A stretch of 64,000 nucleotides of DNA from Lunularia cruciata (taxonomy: Eukaryota; Streptophyta; Marchantiopsida; Lunulariales; Lunulariaceae), in contig OX419757.1 in the NCBI GenBank assembly GCA_948567375.1, forward strand, positions 60,636,001 to 60,700,000. Direction: 5' to 3'. Below the pieces are notes generated by a model that was given only the letters and a program-made list of their open reading frames with translations, was not told the DNA's origin and searched no databases. Positions 21,936 through 32,501 of the stretch are shown here, one piece after another; the first letter of the stretch is position 1; every line of letters begins with the position of its first letter. The position numbers and the translations under genes were made by a program.

Positions 21936-22188
21936 CTTAACCCCTCACTATCTTTCTTTTCTCTTAATTTTTTTTTTCTCTTTTCTTTTCTCTCACTCTA
22001 TTACTAATAGAGTATATACATGACTAACACCATCTGAGAATAATCCACTCTAGGGAACACAAAAGGTTCAGGTTGCTCCAAGATTTCTATAGCAACATCA
22101 AATCCTAGAGTGCATATTAATCTAACTCTCATGGATAATTTATCCATAAGTTGAAAGATTATCTCCATCACTAATCTTGAGAACTAGC

Positions 22189-22644
22189 TTATGAAGGTGG
22201 TAGTATTTCTGTAGCTGTACTAAGACTCTCTCCAAGATCCTTCACCAAAGTTTCCAAAAGTGCTTTTACTCCACTACACTCATGTCCTTTTGGAAGTCCT
22301 TCAACTCCACAAACCTCACACAACTCCTTGGTCTTAGATCTTCTCCCTCCCAATCTTGGTGAAGAAGGTCCAACATGCAAACCCAAGTCAAGTAAGCCTC
22401 TCCTTTCCCTCAATCTCTTGCTCTCAAAGGTTAATGGACATGAACTTGCCTTATGTCCCTTCTCTCCACATAGAAAGCACTTAGACTCACTCTTTCCTCC
22501 AAGTGGTGTAGGTTTTTGGATCCTCTCAACACTCTCTTCAAATTCTATTGTAAACTCTCTTTTCCTCAAATCCACCCCTACAATCACCTCAAACCCTTGG
22601 GGAACCTTGCATAATCTCAATTTCCACTCTTGATGACCCTCCAT
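22189..22644 (-). CDS. Accessory zinc-knuckle ORF of element A (151 aa)
   Basis: This intact ORF lies between the 5' LTR and gag-pol, 253 nt before the Gag start. ATG at 22644 gives MEGHQEWKLRLCKV. Near residue 60 is CFLCGEKGHKASSC, a perfect CX2CX4HX4C knuckle, and a second Cys/His cluster CEVCGVEGLPKGHEC follows near 117. The rest is rich in Lys, Arg and Glu and ends in a short leucine-rich helix-like stretch. Zinc knuckles of this type bind nucleic acid. Here the knuckle is additional to the one inside Gag. The frame may extend upstream through a splice acceptor (TTTAG just before 22660) to the leader ORF. I know of no matching family. Integrity in a young element suggests it is expressed. 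Confidence 0.65.
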   Translation of the reverse strand: MEGHQEWKLRLCKVPQGFEVIVGVDLRKREFTIEFEESVERIQKPTPLGGKSESKCFLCGEKGHKASSCPLTFESKRLRERRGLLDLGLHVGPSSPRLGGRRSKTKELCEVCGVEGLPKGHECSGVKALLETLVKDLGESLSTATEILPPS

Positions 22645-23292
22645 GTTCCCAAAGATGAATCTAAACACTCAAACATGCTTTTTGTTGATCTCAAACTTCT
22701 CATGCATGAGATCTCCACTCTGCAGAATTGACCCTTCCTCACAATGTCACTCAAATCTCCCAACGAATATGTTACAGTCCTCTGAAATTTTCCACACTTG
22801 ATCAGAACTCCAGGGCGTCCCTCCCTGCAAAATTTTAGATCTTTTCATCGAGCCATTTGGCCTAGACACCTTTCTATTCAGCACCCATATTTCAGATTTG
22901 GTCTGAAAACCACCCCCCTCACTTCAAAAACTCATAACGCACTGCGAAAAAATAATCTCTCTCTAATTTTTGTGGCACCAGGTAGGATACAATGCACTAA
23001 ATTTTCTTGGAAATTTTCAGGACAATTCACTAAAAATTGAAGAAATGGCGGACTCTGTACAATTTTCCAGAGAGCATGCAGTTGCGGGAGCACTTTACCC
23101 TATCAACTTTCAAAAATTCTAGCCCAGTGCGCATAGAAGCTCTCTCAATAATTTGAAGTGTGCTAACTGAAAGATAACCCAAGCTATCATGTGTAGAAAT
23201 CTCAAGACCAGATCTCAAACTTGAGATTTTGCCCAAAATCACCTTAATCCCCAAAATCTGCAATCCACCTCACACAATCTCTCCAATTCCTC

Positions 23293-23463
23293 TCATGTGT
23301 ACAAGATGTACAAAATCACCTCAAAGACATCATAATGAACTACAGGGTATACAAATGGATCTTGGTTCTCTAACATAAGTTCAGCCCTCTCCTCTCCTAA
23401 TGTTCTCTCCAAGTGAGCTCTCATAGCCTCCTTCTGCCTAATGTAGAATTGGACGCGGAACAT
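23293..23463 (-). CDS. Leader ORF of element A (56 aa, unknown function)
   Basis: The first ATG after the primer-binding site (23463) opens a 56-codon frame, MFRVQFYIRQKEAMRAHLER and so on. It aligns with leader ORF 1 of the different family B (38008-38229 and 15387-15608). Shared features are a YI.R.E.MR..L motif, G.E about ten residues on, a P...PVV.YD block and a final I.YIL. This pairing across families is the best evidence that it is coding. A GAG|GTGATT near its end could be a splice donor leading to the zinc-knuckle ORF at 22644. That is speculation. Confidence 0.55.
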   Translation of the reverse strand: MFRVQFYIRQKEAMRAHLERTLGEERAELMLENQDPFVYPVVHYDVFEVILYILYT

Positions 23464-23483
23464 TATCTTGCCTTCTAGAGAGG

Positions 23484-23500
23484 TCCCGGCAACGGAACCA
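23484..23500 (-). other. Primer-binding site of A (tRNA-Asp-like)
   Basis: On the minus strand TGGTTCCGTTGCCGGGA begins four bases after the 5' LTR. It resembles TGGCGCCGTTGCCGGGG, the Asp-tRNA primer site of several plant gypsy lineages, with changes at two to three positions. Confidence 0.75.
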
Positions 23501-23504
23501 AAAA

Positions 23505-24196
23505 TGTGAGCCGGCCTGTCTCTCACTCAGGATGAACCTCTGATGGCTATTATGGTAGCGCACCATGGACTAAGAAGGCAAGGAATCCCAACTCCATCAT
23601 ACTCCTCCAAGGCTAACACTCCAAGACTCAAGACATTGCTCACTAGAGAACTCAATGAGAGAGAGATAGTTGCAAATGAAAGGATGATGAGTACCTCCTC
23701 ACTCCTTGTTTATATACTTGTGAAATAGTTACGTACCAAAGTTACTAATTACCGTAGTAACTCAAGTTACTAGACTAAAAGTCAAGTAAAGTCAAAAAGT
23801 AGAAAGGAATATCCATTCACATGGGCATATTCCCCTAAGCATGTGGTCTTATCTTGACCCAACCACTAAAGCAAGGATTCCTTCACATGGGCTATCCTTG
23901 GACTAAAGAAGAATCCAAAACAAAAAGGCTTGCGGGCCCAAGAGTTCTCAACTCTTTCCCCAAAGCCAAACACCTAGGAATAATACCAAGTCAACACACT
24001 AAAATCCAAAATAGTGGTGCTCATCTTTTCTACTTCCTCTAAAGTAAGGTCCCATCTATCTTAGCTATGACTAACTTAAGCTAACCATGACTAATATAGA
24101 ACCATCCTTTATCTCTATATAAATAATATCTCTTAAGTACTTGTAATACCAAGCTAAATATCACAATACCACACACATGCATAAATGGGTGTTACA
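23505..24196 (-). repeat. 5' LTR of A
   Basis: A 692-bp copy matching 16369-17060. In element orientation it would carry the promoter for the leader ORFs and Gag-Pol. Confidence 0.95.
23708..23716 (-). promoter_or_regulatory. Putative TATA box in the A 5' LTR
   Basis: On the minus strand the motif is TATATAAAC, about 205 nt before the LTR end. A second TATATAGAG lies close to the LTR start and seems less suitably placed. This is a motif match only. Confidence 0.35.
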
Positions 24197-24806
24197 GATC
24201 CGACTATGAAGATTGAAACAAAAGAATAGTGTACAAGAGTATGTGGAGGCATTTTTGGATCTAAAAGTTGCAATAACCAACATGAGTTCAGTAGAGGCTC
24301 TTGAGAATTTCAAATGAGGATTGACATGAGTCCTACAGAGGCTCTCGACAATTTCAGACAAGGGTTGAAAAAGCAGATTTGCCAAGAGGTCATGGTACAA
24401 AATCCTTACACGGTATTTGAAGTCATTGCTTGTTCCCAAAGAATAGTAGGGACATTGGGTGGAGGTGAAGGAGTAGTTCCACCTCAACATTATTGGTCAA
24501 AAATACCACACAAAGGTAGACTAGTATTGATGGAACTGAGAAACCTTTGGTTTTGAGACCAAGGAGCACAACCAATCCAAGGAGAGCGTGGACAGGTAGA
24601 AGAACGGAAAGATGGAGTCCTACGAGGAGAAGGAACTCAAGGAGAACAATGCTATTGTTACAATTGTGGCTATATTAGGCACATATCTACCAATTGTTGT
24701 GCTTGTCTCCCTAGAGGCCCTCGGCCTTCATATAGGCAATCTTTGAACAACATGGAGAGATGCACTAAAGAGGAGGAGGTGGAAATCACTTTGAGTGGAA
24801 ATGCCA
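24197..24806 (+). pseudogene. Gag of D, C-terminal part
   Basis: This continues the D gag after the A insertion, with QKNSVQEYVEAFLDLKVAIT, the QRIVGTLGGGEGVVPPQHYW block, a damaged knuckle (CYNCGYIRHISTNCC, where the second G/H spacing is altered) and NNMER. A 44-nt tandem duplication (24280-24323, 24324-24367) and stops break the frame. Similarity to B ends near 24806. Confidence 0.75.
24280..24367 (+). repeat. 44-nt tandem duplication in D gag
   Basis: ACATGAGT...TTG occurs twice in succession with several differences. B has one copy (around 37120-37165). The length is not a multiple of three, so it shifts the frame. Confidence 0.7.
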
Positions 24807-24959
24807 AGTATTTCCACACAATTTGAGAAGCATTGGATTGATCTTGTTGAAGGTACAATTGGTTTGGCAATGACAATATCACTTGACCCTAAAGTACTCA
24901 CTCTTGGTGAAAGATGAAATCAACAAGTAATTGGCAGCTAGAATAGTTTTTCAAGTCTT

Positions 24960-27150
24960 GAGTATTGAATGAGTCTCTCCCATTGTCATTGCTCCAAAGA
25001 AGAAGATGAGGAAGATTCAAGTGTGCCAAGATTTTCTCAAATTGAATGCAATTACAAGAAAGAATCATCATCATTTACCTTTCATTGATACTATTTTGGA
25101 CCAAGTAGCAAGTCACCCTTGCTACAATTTTCTTGATGGATTTTCAAGTTACAATCAAGTGTTCATTTGAGAATACAAGGATAAGAATACATTCACTACC
25201 AATTGGGGCACATTTTCATATAATCAAATGCACTTTGGTTGTGTAATGCTCTTGCTACTTTCAAGTAGATGATGAATGCAATTTTTAGAGATTTCTTGTG
25301 GAAGTTTTCATTGATGATTTTTGCATGTTGGCCAAAGAGAGGTACATTTGGATTACCTCCACCAAAATTTTGAAAGGTCTTGTTTTGCCAGCTTGTCATT
25401 CTACATAGAGAAATTCTTCTTTACAATGAAGAAGAGAATTCTATTGGGGCATTGGGTCTCAAGCCACAGACTTGAAGTTGATGTTGAGAAGGTGAAAGTA
25501 ATCTCAGCTTTGGAATCTCCCAAAAACATTTTGGAGCTGAGAGCCTTCTTGGGACATATCAGATATTACAAACGCTTCATGTCTAACTATGTGGTACTAG
25601 TTGCACCTTTGATGAAGCTTTTTAAGAAGTCCAAATACTATTTGTGGGAAGCAAAACAAGAAGAAGCTTTCCAAGTATTGAAGAAGAAGAAACTAGTGGA
25701 AGCACATACAATGAGGGCTCCAAATTGGGATGTCCCTTTTCATGTGTATGTGGGCACTTTATCCATGGAAATCAGAATAGTCTTGAGTCAAAAGGATGAG
25801 AAGAAGTAGGACTACCCAATCTATTATGCCAATTGACAACTTTCAATCGCAAAAATGAACTACACTACTATGGAAAGAGAAGCACTCAGAATGGTGTATG
25901 TCTGAAAGAATTTTTGCCACTACTTGTTGGGATATGAGTTTGTATTCCATGTAGGCCATTATGCATTGCAATATTTGGTGCAAAAGGTTGATGTTTTTGG
26001 GAAAATTGCAAGATGGATCTTGTTATTACAAGAATTCACAAACATGGTATAAGTAAGGAAGAGAGCTTTGCATTCAAATGTAGACTTCTTGTCTAGGTTG
26101 GAAACTCAAGACCAAGACCTGGAGGTAGATGACCGGTTTCTTGATTAAGAATTGTATCATTTGATGGCAATGTGAAGTACAAGGTATGTGGTAGAATATC
26201 CCTATCTGCATACTTGCTAGTGTCTTGAGGGAATGGACCCAGAGAAAAGGGCAATTTTTCTTAGGAAAGTGTGACTGTATCAGCTAAAGCACAACATTTT
26301 GTTTAAAACGGGTGAAGACGAAGTACTTTGTAGATGCTTGGAAGTATATAAAGTAGGAAGAGTAATCAAGTTCTTAAACTTGGAAGCATCACGAGGACAC
26401 TGCCTTGAAGAACATAGTAAAGAAGATTCTTGTGGTAGGGTATTGATGGCCTACAATGTATAAGGATAATCAGGCCCATATCCAAAGTTGTGACTCTTGC
26501 CAAAGAACAAGAAAGCTAACGGCTACTTTCTAGTGGCTTTTGAGACCAATTTTGCCATTGGTCCCATTTGAGAAATGGGGAATTAATTTTGTGGGTCTGA
26601 TTCAACTTTTGACCTGATTCACGATAAAGAGATATATCTTGGTTTGCATTGATAATACGACTAAGATGGTTGAAGTCGGGACAACTCAACAAGATGATGT
26701 AGAAACTATTACAAAATTTGGAGACAATTTTTCAAACTCAATTACTCCTCTTGCTTTATATGCTTCCAAGGATCTATGTGTACTTTGAGGGTCTTTACCC
26801 ATTTTAAACAAAATGTACAAAAACAGACAATGCAATGCAAACCACAAAGGAGATACAAGTTTAGTGGAAAGTCAAGCATGACAAGCAATTAAAGCCTACG
26901 GCTATTTGAGAGGGAGAGTTGGTACTATTATATGACAACTACCAAATATTTTTTCTAATCAAGCTGCACCTAAGGTGGATAGGGCCATACTATGTAATTC
27001 ATATATATAAGAATAGCTCTATTTAACTTGCAGACTTGAAAGGCAATCCTTTTGCCACTTGAGTAAACAAGTGGAGGGTCCAGAAATATTGGACCATGGA
27101 TATGGACATGTACAAAGAAGCCAAAGCTGATGTTCACAAGGATGCTTACA
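24960..27150 (+). pseudogene. Pol of element E (RT, RNase H, integrase; broken)
   Basis: Recognisable pieces are VSPIVIAPKKK near 24978, the FIDTILDQVASHPCYNFLDG block near 25082-25140, and an RT thumb in the frame 25321-25809 (RAFLGHIRYYKRFM). An RNase H remnant with NYTTMEREAL is near 25860. The integrase shows SCDSCQRTRKL near 26486 and FEKWGINFVGL near 26570. A C-terminal block near 27080 (YWTMDMDMYKEAKADVHKDAY) is also found in plant gypsy elements. Many stops and small indels are present, so no product is expected. Confidence 0.7.
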
Positions 27151-27153
27151 TTT

Positions 27154-27165
27154 GAGGAAGGAGGT
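27154..27165 (+). other. Polypurine tract of E
   Basis: GAGGAAGGAGGT lies directly before the LTR start TGTGGTACCC at 27167. Confidence 0.75.
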
Positions 27166-27166
27166 A

Positions 27167-27885
27167 TGTGGTACCCACATTTTTTTGATGAGTTTTAAAG
27201 AAGAAGTATATTGTTAAAGCCAAATTGAAGCCTAATGGAGAAGAAAAGGGAAGAATCATGTGATTGGTTTAGATCCAAAGAACTTGACTTTGTGTCAAAG
27301 GAAGAAGAACTCAGATCAGACTTAAAGGATTGTAGATCCAAAGTAAGGTTACTTTGCATTTGTGGTGCTCAATCCGACTCAAAGAAATTGTAACAAGTTT
27401 TCTTTGAGTCATGCAAATCAAGAAGGTACATTCAATGCAAATGGCTACTTCAAGAGTAGGATAAACTTGAGAGTGACAAGAACAAGTCACACAAAATCTA
27501 TGAGCTGCAATTGCAGTTTGACTAAAGAATGATTGAGAATCATAGAAATATAAAATCACTACTTCATCAAGTGAATCCTGAAATGTTGAATTGATATCCT
27601 ATTCCTCATAGGAGTTATCCCAAAGGTGAAGTAGTAAAAGCAAAAGTATCCTTACAAGTCTAATAGTCAAAGTGCTTTGCAAGAAACAAAGAGTTAGAAA
27701 ACACACGATGCCAATGAAGGATTATAGGTAGGTTACTTTACTTGCAATAAGGAATCAAGCAATTTGAAGGCTAGATGTAGTTGCAAGGATTGAGGTTTTG
27801 AGTAGACTTTGGAACACATTTTCGGCTTGGAATCGGAATGTAAGTTTTCTATGTTTCATGGCATAAATTGCTACTAGTAATTGTA
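27167..27885 (+). repeat. 3' LTR of E (truncated)
   Basis: It begins TGTGGTACCCAC and aligns with the beginning (element orientation) of the LTRs at 44222-47844 and 55328-57234, for example at GAGTTTTAAAGAAGAAGT and AAGCCAAATTGAAGC. Similarity runs out near 27885, where the LTR of C starts. Confidence 0.7.
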
Positions 27886-28326
27886 AGGATGGTTGTCACT
27901 CCATTTGTAATGTCGCATCTAGATTGCTCAGACATTGAAGTTCAAGTGTTAGTAGTTGGAGGCATTTTGGTAGTTACTCATAAACTACTTTCTGACAACC
28001 AGATTTTGTGTTTAGGGTACTGACTCCATGGTGGGGCCCACCGTCACTTGCACCATTTGCACCATTGGGTGTGCTACCAATGGGATTGTTGGGATGAGAC
28101 CTAGGTGGAAATCAAGAGTATACCTTAGAAGTGCAGCTCCAAAGAGCTCACTTCTTTGATGTTGAGCCTTCGAGTTCCTGGCTAGAGTGGATAGAAAGCC
28201 GGCTAGCGTCACCTGGAGTCTCTTAGCTAGAGTGGGTGTGGCTTGATTGTAATTAGTGCCCAATTGTTGGCCAGTTGTTGAGGATCAGATCAAGTATTGA
28301 TTTGAGTTGTAAATGATCTGATTACA
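27886..28326 (+). repeat. 5' LTR of C (5'-truncated)
   Basis: It aligns with 42727-43180 through CTACTTTCTGACAA.CAGATT, GGGATGAGACCTAGGT and AAATGATCTGATTA. It ends GATTACA. About 100 bp of the LTR start, as seen at 42627, are missing. Confidence 0.85.
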
Positions 28327-29810
28327 TCAAAGAAGTGAGTCAGGGAGAAATTGGGTGCAGGAACTATGAGTGTTGGTGGTATCTCCAAGCTTGGTGGATC
28401 TTGGTGTCTCAATTGAGTAATTCAAATTTCCCTAAGAGAGTGTGTGTGTGGAAGCACTGGAAAAATTTGGAGCCAATGAAGAAGTAATTTTCAAGCGGTA
28501 GCTATGATTTTGAGCTCAAGACCAATTTGTTATGAGTTGAGCTCAAAAACTGAAATTGAAAGTGGAGTTGGGAGCAAATCCTTGCAAATTGAAGATTGGA
28601 CAAAATCCATTTTTCCAATTTAGCTCAAGTGAGGAGTTAGTTGAGGATTTAGTGGTCAGCCATTTTAGGGATTTACATCAGATTCTAGGTCAGATTTAAC
28701 GTTAAATTTTGTGAAGGAGTTACAACAGATTTTGGCAAAAAGAACTTGAATCTGATCTTTGATGATCCTTGTAGCCCAAGAAGTAGATAAGTACTCTAAT
28801 TATGTCAAATGCCAAATGGTGGTAAAGTCAGTCTTGTGTTGATTTATGAGATGGAAGGTTGTTGTTTAGCATTCTTGTGATTTGACTCCCTCCATTCTTT
28901 GCTTCATGTTTGTGCATTGTGTTTGTGTGAGGTGCCCTGAATTTTGAGTGTTGGTGCTCTGGTGTGCTCTCGATAGTGAGGTTAAAGTGATGAGCAGTCA
29001 TACTATCTTTGTTTCTCTCCGGTGAGGTAGGAAGTGATGACCTACATACTATAAGAATGCGTGTTGTGATGGTAGGTTACAAGTCGCCCTTGCCCCTAGT
29101 GTAGTTGTCTCGTTTAGAGTTACATTAGTGCACAATGTTCCGTTAGTTTTAGCTCTTGGTGGTGCTTGGTTGGTATTGGCACTTAGTGGTGCTTGGTTGG
29201 TGTTGGCACTTGGTGGTGCTTGGTTAGTGTTGGCACTTGGTGGAGTACTTGCTATTGCAGTTTGCGGTTGCGGTTGCAATTGCAGTGCAATTGCGGTTAC
29301 TTTGTCACAATGGAGTTCTTTGGGGATTCCAGAGGAGATAGCCTTGCAATACGCAATGGGTTTACTTGGAGTGGCACTTGATATTAGCCTATATCTCAGG
29401 TCTCAATGAGGGAGGAGATTGACCCTAAGTTGGAGTTTGATATAGGAGCTGATTCAGTTGAGAGTGCACTTGGTGTATCCGCACCGTTGTAGGACATGGA
29501 TGAGATTTATGGGGCCTCCAAAGGCCCTAGGTGTTACTCTGGTACAATGGGTAACATTGAGTTGGATAACTTTATCCAGGAGTTTGATAGTTGGTGTGAT
29601 CTGTAGCAAATGCGGAACCCGACTTTTTTTACGCCCTTCATGGTATGGAAGAGGTTGTTTCAACATTTGGAGAGTCCACTGATGGATGACTATCATGAGT
29701 TCAAGAGAGCTCATTTGGAGAAGATTGAGTTATGGAGACAATATTGGTCTCCTAACTATTCTCTATCACTTCAGGTCTAGTGGCCAGGAGTAGATCTGCT
29801 GTACCTACGA
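28327..29810 (+). other. Leader region of C
   Basis: These 1.5 kb lie between the 5' LTR and gag. No gene was recognised. The leader contains a 27-bp minisatellite at 29150-29246. No clear primer-binding site directly follows the LTR. Confidence 0.45.
29150..29246 (+). repeat. 27-bp minisatellite in C
   Basis: About 3.5 units of GGTGCTTGGTTGGTGTTGGC plus ACTTGGT repeat with single-base changes. The plus-strand translation gives a hydrophobic repeat and the minus strand a PPSANTNQA repeat. Both are by-products of the repeat rather than evidence for a gene. Confidence 0.85.
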
Positions 29811-29814
29811 TTCT

Positions 29815-30974
29815 AGCTTGAGTAGTGTTGGTGGAGCTAGTGGAGGTGCACTAGCTGGAGATAGTATTACCATGAGTGGAGGTACCGCTGCAAGAGGTAG
29901 TGTGGTTCCAAGGTTTAACCCCATGGTAGAGTTCTTCTTGTATTTGAGGCAGAACTACCAAGGAGTGCGGACTGACAAGTTGAGGAGCTTACAAGAGTTC
30001 CAGCGGAAGGCTGGAGAGAGCCTATGCGAGGCATACACTCACATGAGGCAGCTGACCAGTTTCACTCTGAGAGTTATTGAGGCCTAAGCAGTCCAGTTTT
30101 GGTACGGGATACCGGACAAGGAGTTGCAATGTAGAGTTTGTCATGCTATGTTGTTATAGGCTACTTTGCCTACTTTGGTAGTGGTCTTTGGTTTAGCTAA
30201 GCGTATTGAGCTCAACATGGTGGAAGAGAGAGTGGTGACATCTAGATTTGGTAGGGAGATCTTATCCAGAGCTATTACTTCTTCTAGAGTGCAATAGAGT
30301 GCAACAGAGTGCACCATGCCTAGTTGGCTTTTGAGGACAAGGTGGACAATCCACATCCTATGGAGCGAGTGGAGGGCCTAGTGGAGTTAGACCCTTATTT
30401 TCATTTTCGGGTCAGCACCAACCAGTGAGTAGTGGTGTTGCTTGTTGGACTTGTGGTGGACCTCACCAATCGGAGAGAGTGTACTAAGGGTAGTGGACTT
30501 GATACCTTGGGTGCATCACAGCCAGCATTGAGGCAGTGTGAGCATTGCCATAGATTTGGTCATACTAGTGATTGGTGCTTTGATCTACACCCGGAGTTAT
30601 GGAGTGGTAGGGTTGCTATGGTAGGTAGTAGAGGAGCTCTAGTTCATGAAGGACGAGGTGGTAGAGGATCTACACCTAGTAGGGATGCAAAACCTGCCCT
30701 TACTTCTAATACAACTATGGCTACTTGGATTGAGCAATTGGAGCAGAGATTGGCTAGTATGGCTATTGCTCAGAGGAGATCAAATTTGGGTGTTGAGGCT
30801 TCTACCTCATATGTTGGTGATAGAGATGCTTTGGACTTCATGTGCAGAGTAGCACAAGTGGATGCATCTACAAGAGTGACTAGGAGTGCAATACGTGTTT
30901 CAAAGCCTATAGGTGCATCAATGGTGTTGGACATACAAAGAGGAGAGGTTGGGAGACAGGTCAGACTCCCCTAG
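29815..30974 (+). pseudogene. Gag of element C
   Basis: The frame 29818-30087 has a Gag-like helical stretch (DKLRSLQEFQRKAGESLCEAY and following). After stops, a zinc knuckle CEHCHRFGHTSDWC at 30537-30578 fits CX2CX4HX4C. A Gly/Arg-rich tail follows, then a region with LEQRLASM. The product would be the nucleocapsid precursor, but the frame is interrupted at about 30087, 30170 and 30300. Confidence 0.7.
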
Positions 30975-31377
30975 TCTTTCATGCTATCTGAGGCATTGTA
31001 GACAACATCCATGGTTCCTAGACATCCTGGTGTAGGTGTGGTAGGTCGTGATGGAATACATGATAGACTACTTGCTAGTCAGCCACTTGCTACTACACAG
31101 ACTAAGTCTAGCATGATGTTAGAAGCGGCTTAGCTGATTATGCGGTGCTCTTTGTTTTCAGCTAGTGACATGTTTACATTGAGAGTTGATCCAACCCTAG
31201 TGTTACGATTGGCTTCCACACTTTGTGAGAGTAGGGATGATGCGGTTCCTACTACTAGAGCAGAGGTGGTTGATAGTGGAGCTGACTTGGTTGAGGAGCA
31301 TGGGATCCGTTCAACGACCAATGGTTTATGGCAGGCAATAATGGCTAGAATGGAGGAGTTGCTAGCTAGACCGACCT

Positions 31378-31818
31378 TTGAGAGAGCTTGGCTCACACTT
31401 GGTGTTGTCCTATTGGATAACTAGAGGGTGGATTTTCCATTTGGTGGGACCTTTAGGGAAGGTCTATACACCACAAAGAGTCTTGTTAGACTCTGGTGAG
31501 CAGCCTCTTATGTTGGGGAAGGCTGTAGTAGTCGGTCTGGAGTTACGAAAGACCAATGTGGAGAGGTGTCCATTTCAGATCCAAACATCTCTAGGTGGTG
31601 GTTTGACACACTACATCACACGTAGGGAGCTTGTTATCCAAGTTCATCTTGGTCATCCAATTGATAGCTTGGTGGTGAGAGCTAAAGCTATTGCGACAAT
31701 AGTTGAGTCGTATGATGTGCTAGTTAGGGAAGTATTGTTATACCCCATGGGTTTTAGCATTGACTATTGGGAGGAGATAGCCTCCTATAGAGCAGGTTGG
31801 CAGTCTGGTGAGGGATGA
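31378..31818 (+). pseudogene. Aspartic protease region of C
   Basis: The frame contains VLLDSGEQPLMLGKAV near 31470-31517, with the DSG triad of retrotransposon pepsin-like proteases, and continues through GGGLTHYITRRELVIQ. It ends in a stop at 31816. An upstream linker lies around 31140-31400 in other frames. Confidence 0.6.
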
Positions 31819-31858
31819 GTATGTCGCCTACTAGTACGCTTCAGTAGTGGCAGTCTTA

Positions 31859-31917
31859 TAGTGAGCCAAGACTATAATAGACTACAAGACTTTAGTAGTG
31901 GCAGTCTTGGCTCACTA
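31859..31917. repeat. 15-bp inverted repeat in C
   Basis: TAGTGAGCCAAGACT (31859-31873) and AGTCTTGGCTCACTA (31903-31917) are perfect reverse complements separated by 29 nt. The flanking phrase TAGTAGTGGCAGTCTT also occurs twice in direct orientation. Confidence 0.8.
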
Positions 31918-32501
31918 CAATACTTCTAAAACTAATGTTGGTGGGATCACATGCTCATCATCTTTGTCTTTGGTGGACAAACCTCTTATCTAGAGAGGTT
32001 TTACTACGTGCTTATGATGGAATCCAACAACTTGACCACATCCTTGTTGATGATATCTTGGATGTTGGGCGTCAGTCTCAGATAATGGTAGTGGTTGATA
32101 GGTCACCTATGGTAGTGGTGAACCTAGTTGGACAGCCTAGAGCCACATTTCCCACACTCATGAGTTTCCCAGGCTCTCATGCTTTTTGAGAGAGAGGACT
32201 AAGACTTGTTTGGGACTCATAGTTACAGCAATTGGTGGAGCCCAATGCTGATGAGAGAGAGCGGGCAATGGGTTTTCACACCGATATTACCATTGTTCTA
32301 GTAGTATCAGATGTATCTAAGTGTTAGGTGTTAGGTCAAGCTATGGACCTGAACTATTTGATCTAGATTATGAGCCTTGGCTTGGCAGAGCAGCGTAGGA
32401 TGTGCTTGGTAGGCATCACCTCTTGGACACTTGTGAGCCTTGTGCCTATCGAGATGATTCATGCACATGTTGGGGGCGATGGACCGAGTGGACATGGTAT
32501 T

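Larger units (their letters stand above)
16369..24196 (-). mobile_element. Ty3/gypsy element A, complete and young
   Basis: A 7828-bp LTR retrotransposon in minus orientation, inserted in the gag of D. It has two 692-bp LTRs (TGTAACACCC...GGCTCACA in element orientation), a tRNA-Asp-like primer site, a G-rich polypurine tract, an uninterrupted 1608-codon Gag-Pol frame and two small ORFs in the leader. The host sequence GATC is present on both sides (16365-16368 and 24197-24200). The LTRs differ at only about three positions by eye (for example near 16456, 16588 and 17046), so the insertion is recent. Confidence 0.95.
24807..27885 (+). mobile_element. Gypsy element E, pol part and start of 3' LTR
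   Basis: From 24807 the sequence is a different, strongly decayed gypsy lineage, closer to A than to B in its RT (HHHLPFIDTILDQVA, YNFLDGFSSYNQ). RT, RNase H and integrase remnants follow in order, then a polypurine tract and the start of a long LTR at 27167. Its gag and 5' LTR are missing, probably lost at the junction with D. The right end is cut by the truncated LTR of element C near 27885. Confidence 0.7.
27886..32501 (+). mobile_element. Gypsy element C, left part
   Basis: C is a large decayed gypsy element in plus orientation. The left part has a truncated 5' LTR, a long leader, gag and protease. It is split by element B at 32502 and continues at 39107. Its LTRs frame the whole (27886-28326 and 42627-43180). 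The sequences flanking B are GTATT on the left and ATATT on the right, a 5-bp duplication with one difference. Confidence 0.8.

Noticed and set aside
29128-29409. Plus-strand ORF with repeated hydrophobic peptide, and its minus-strand mirror with PPSANTNQA repeats
   Set aside because: Both are translations of a 27-bp minisatellite in the leader of a decayed element. There is no homologous protein or conserved start.
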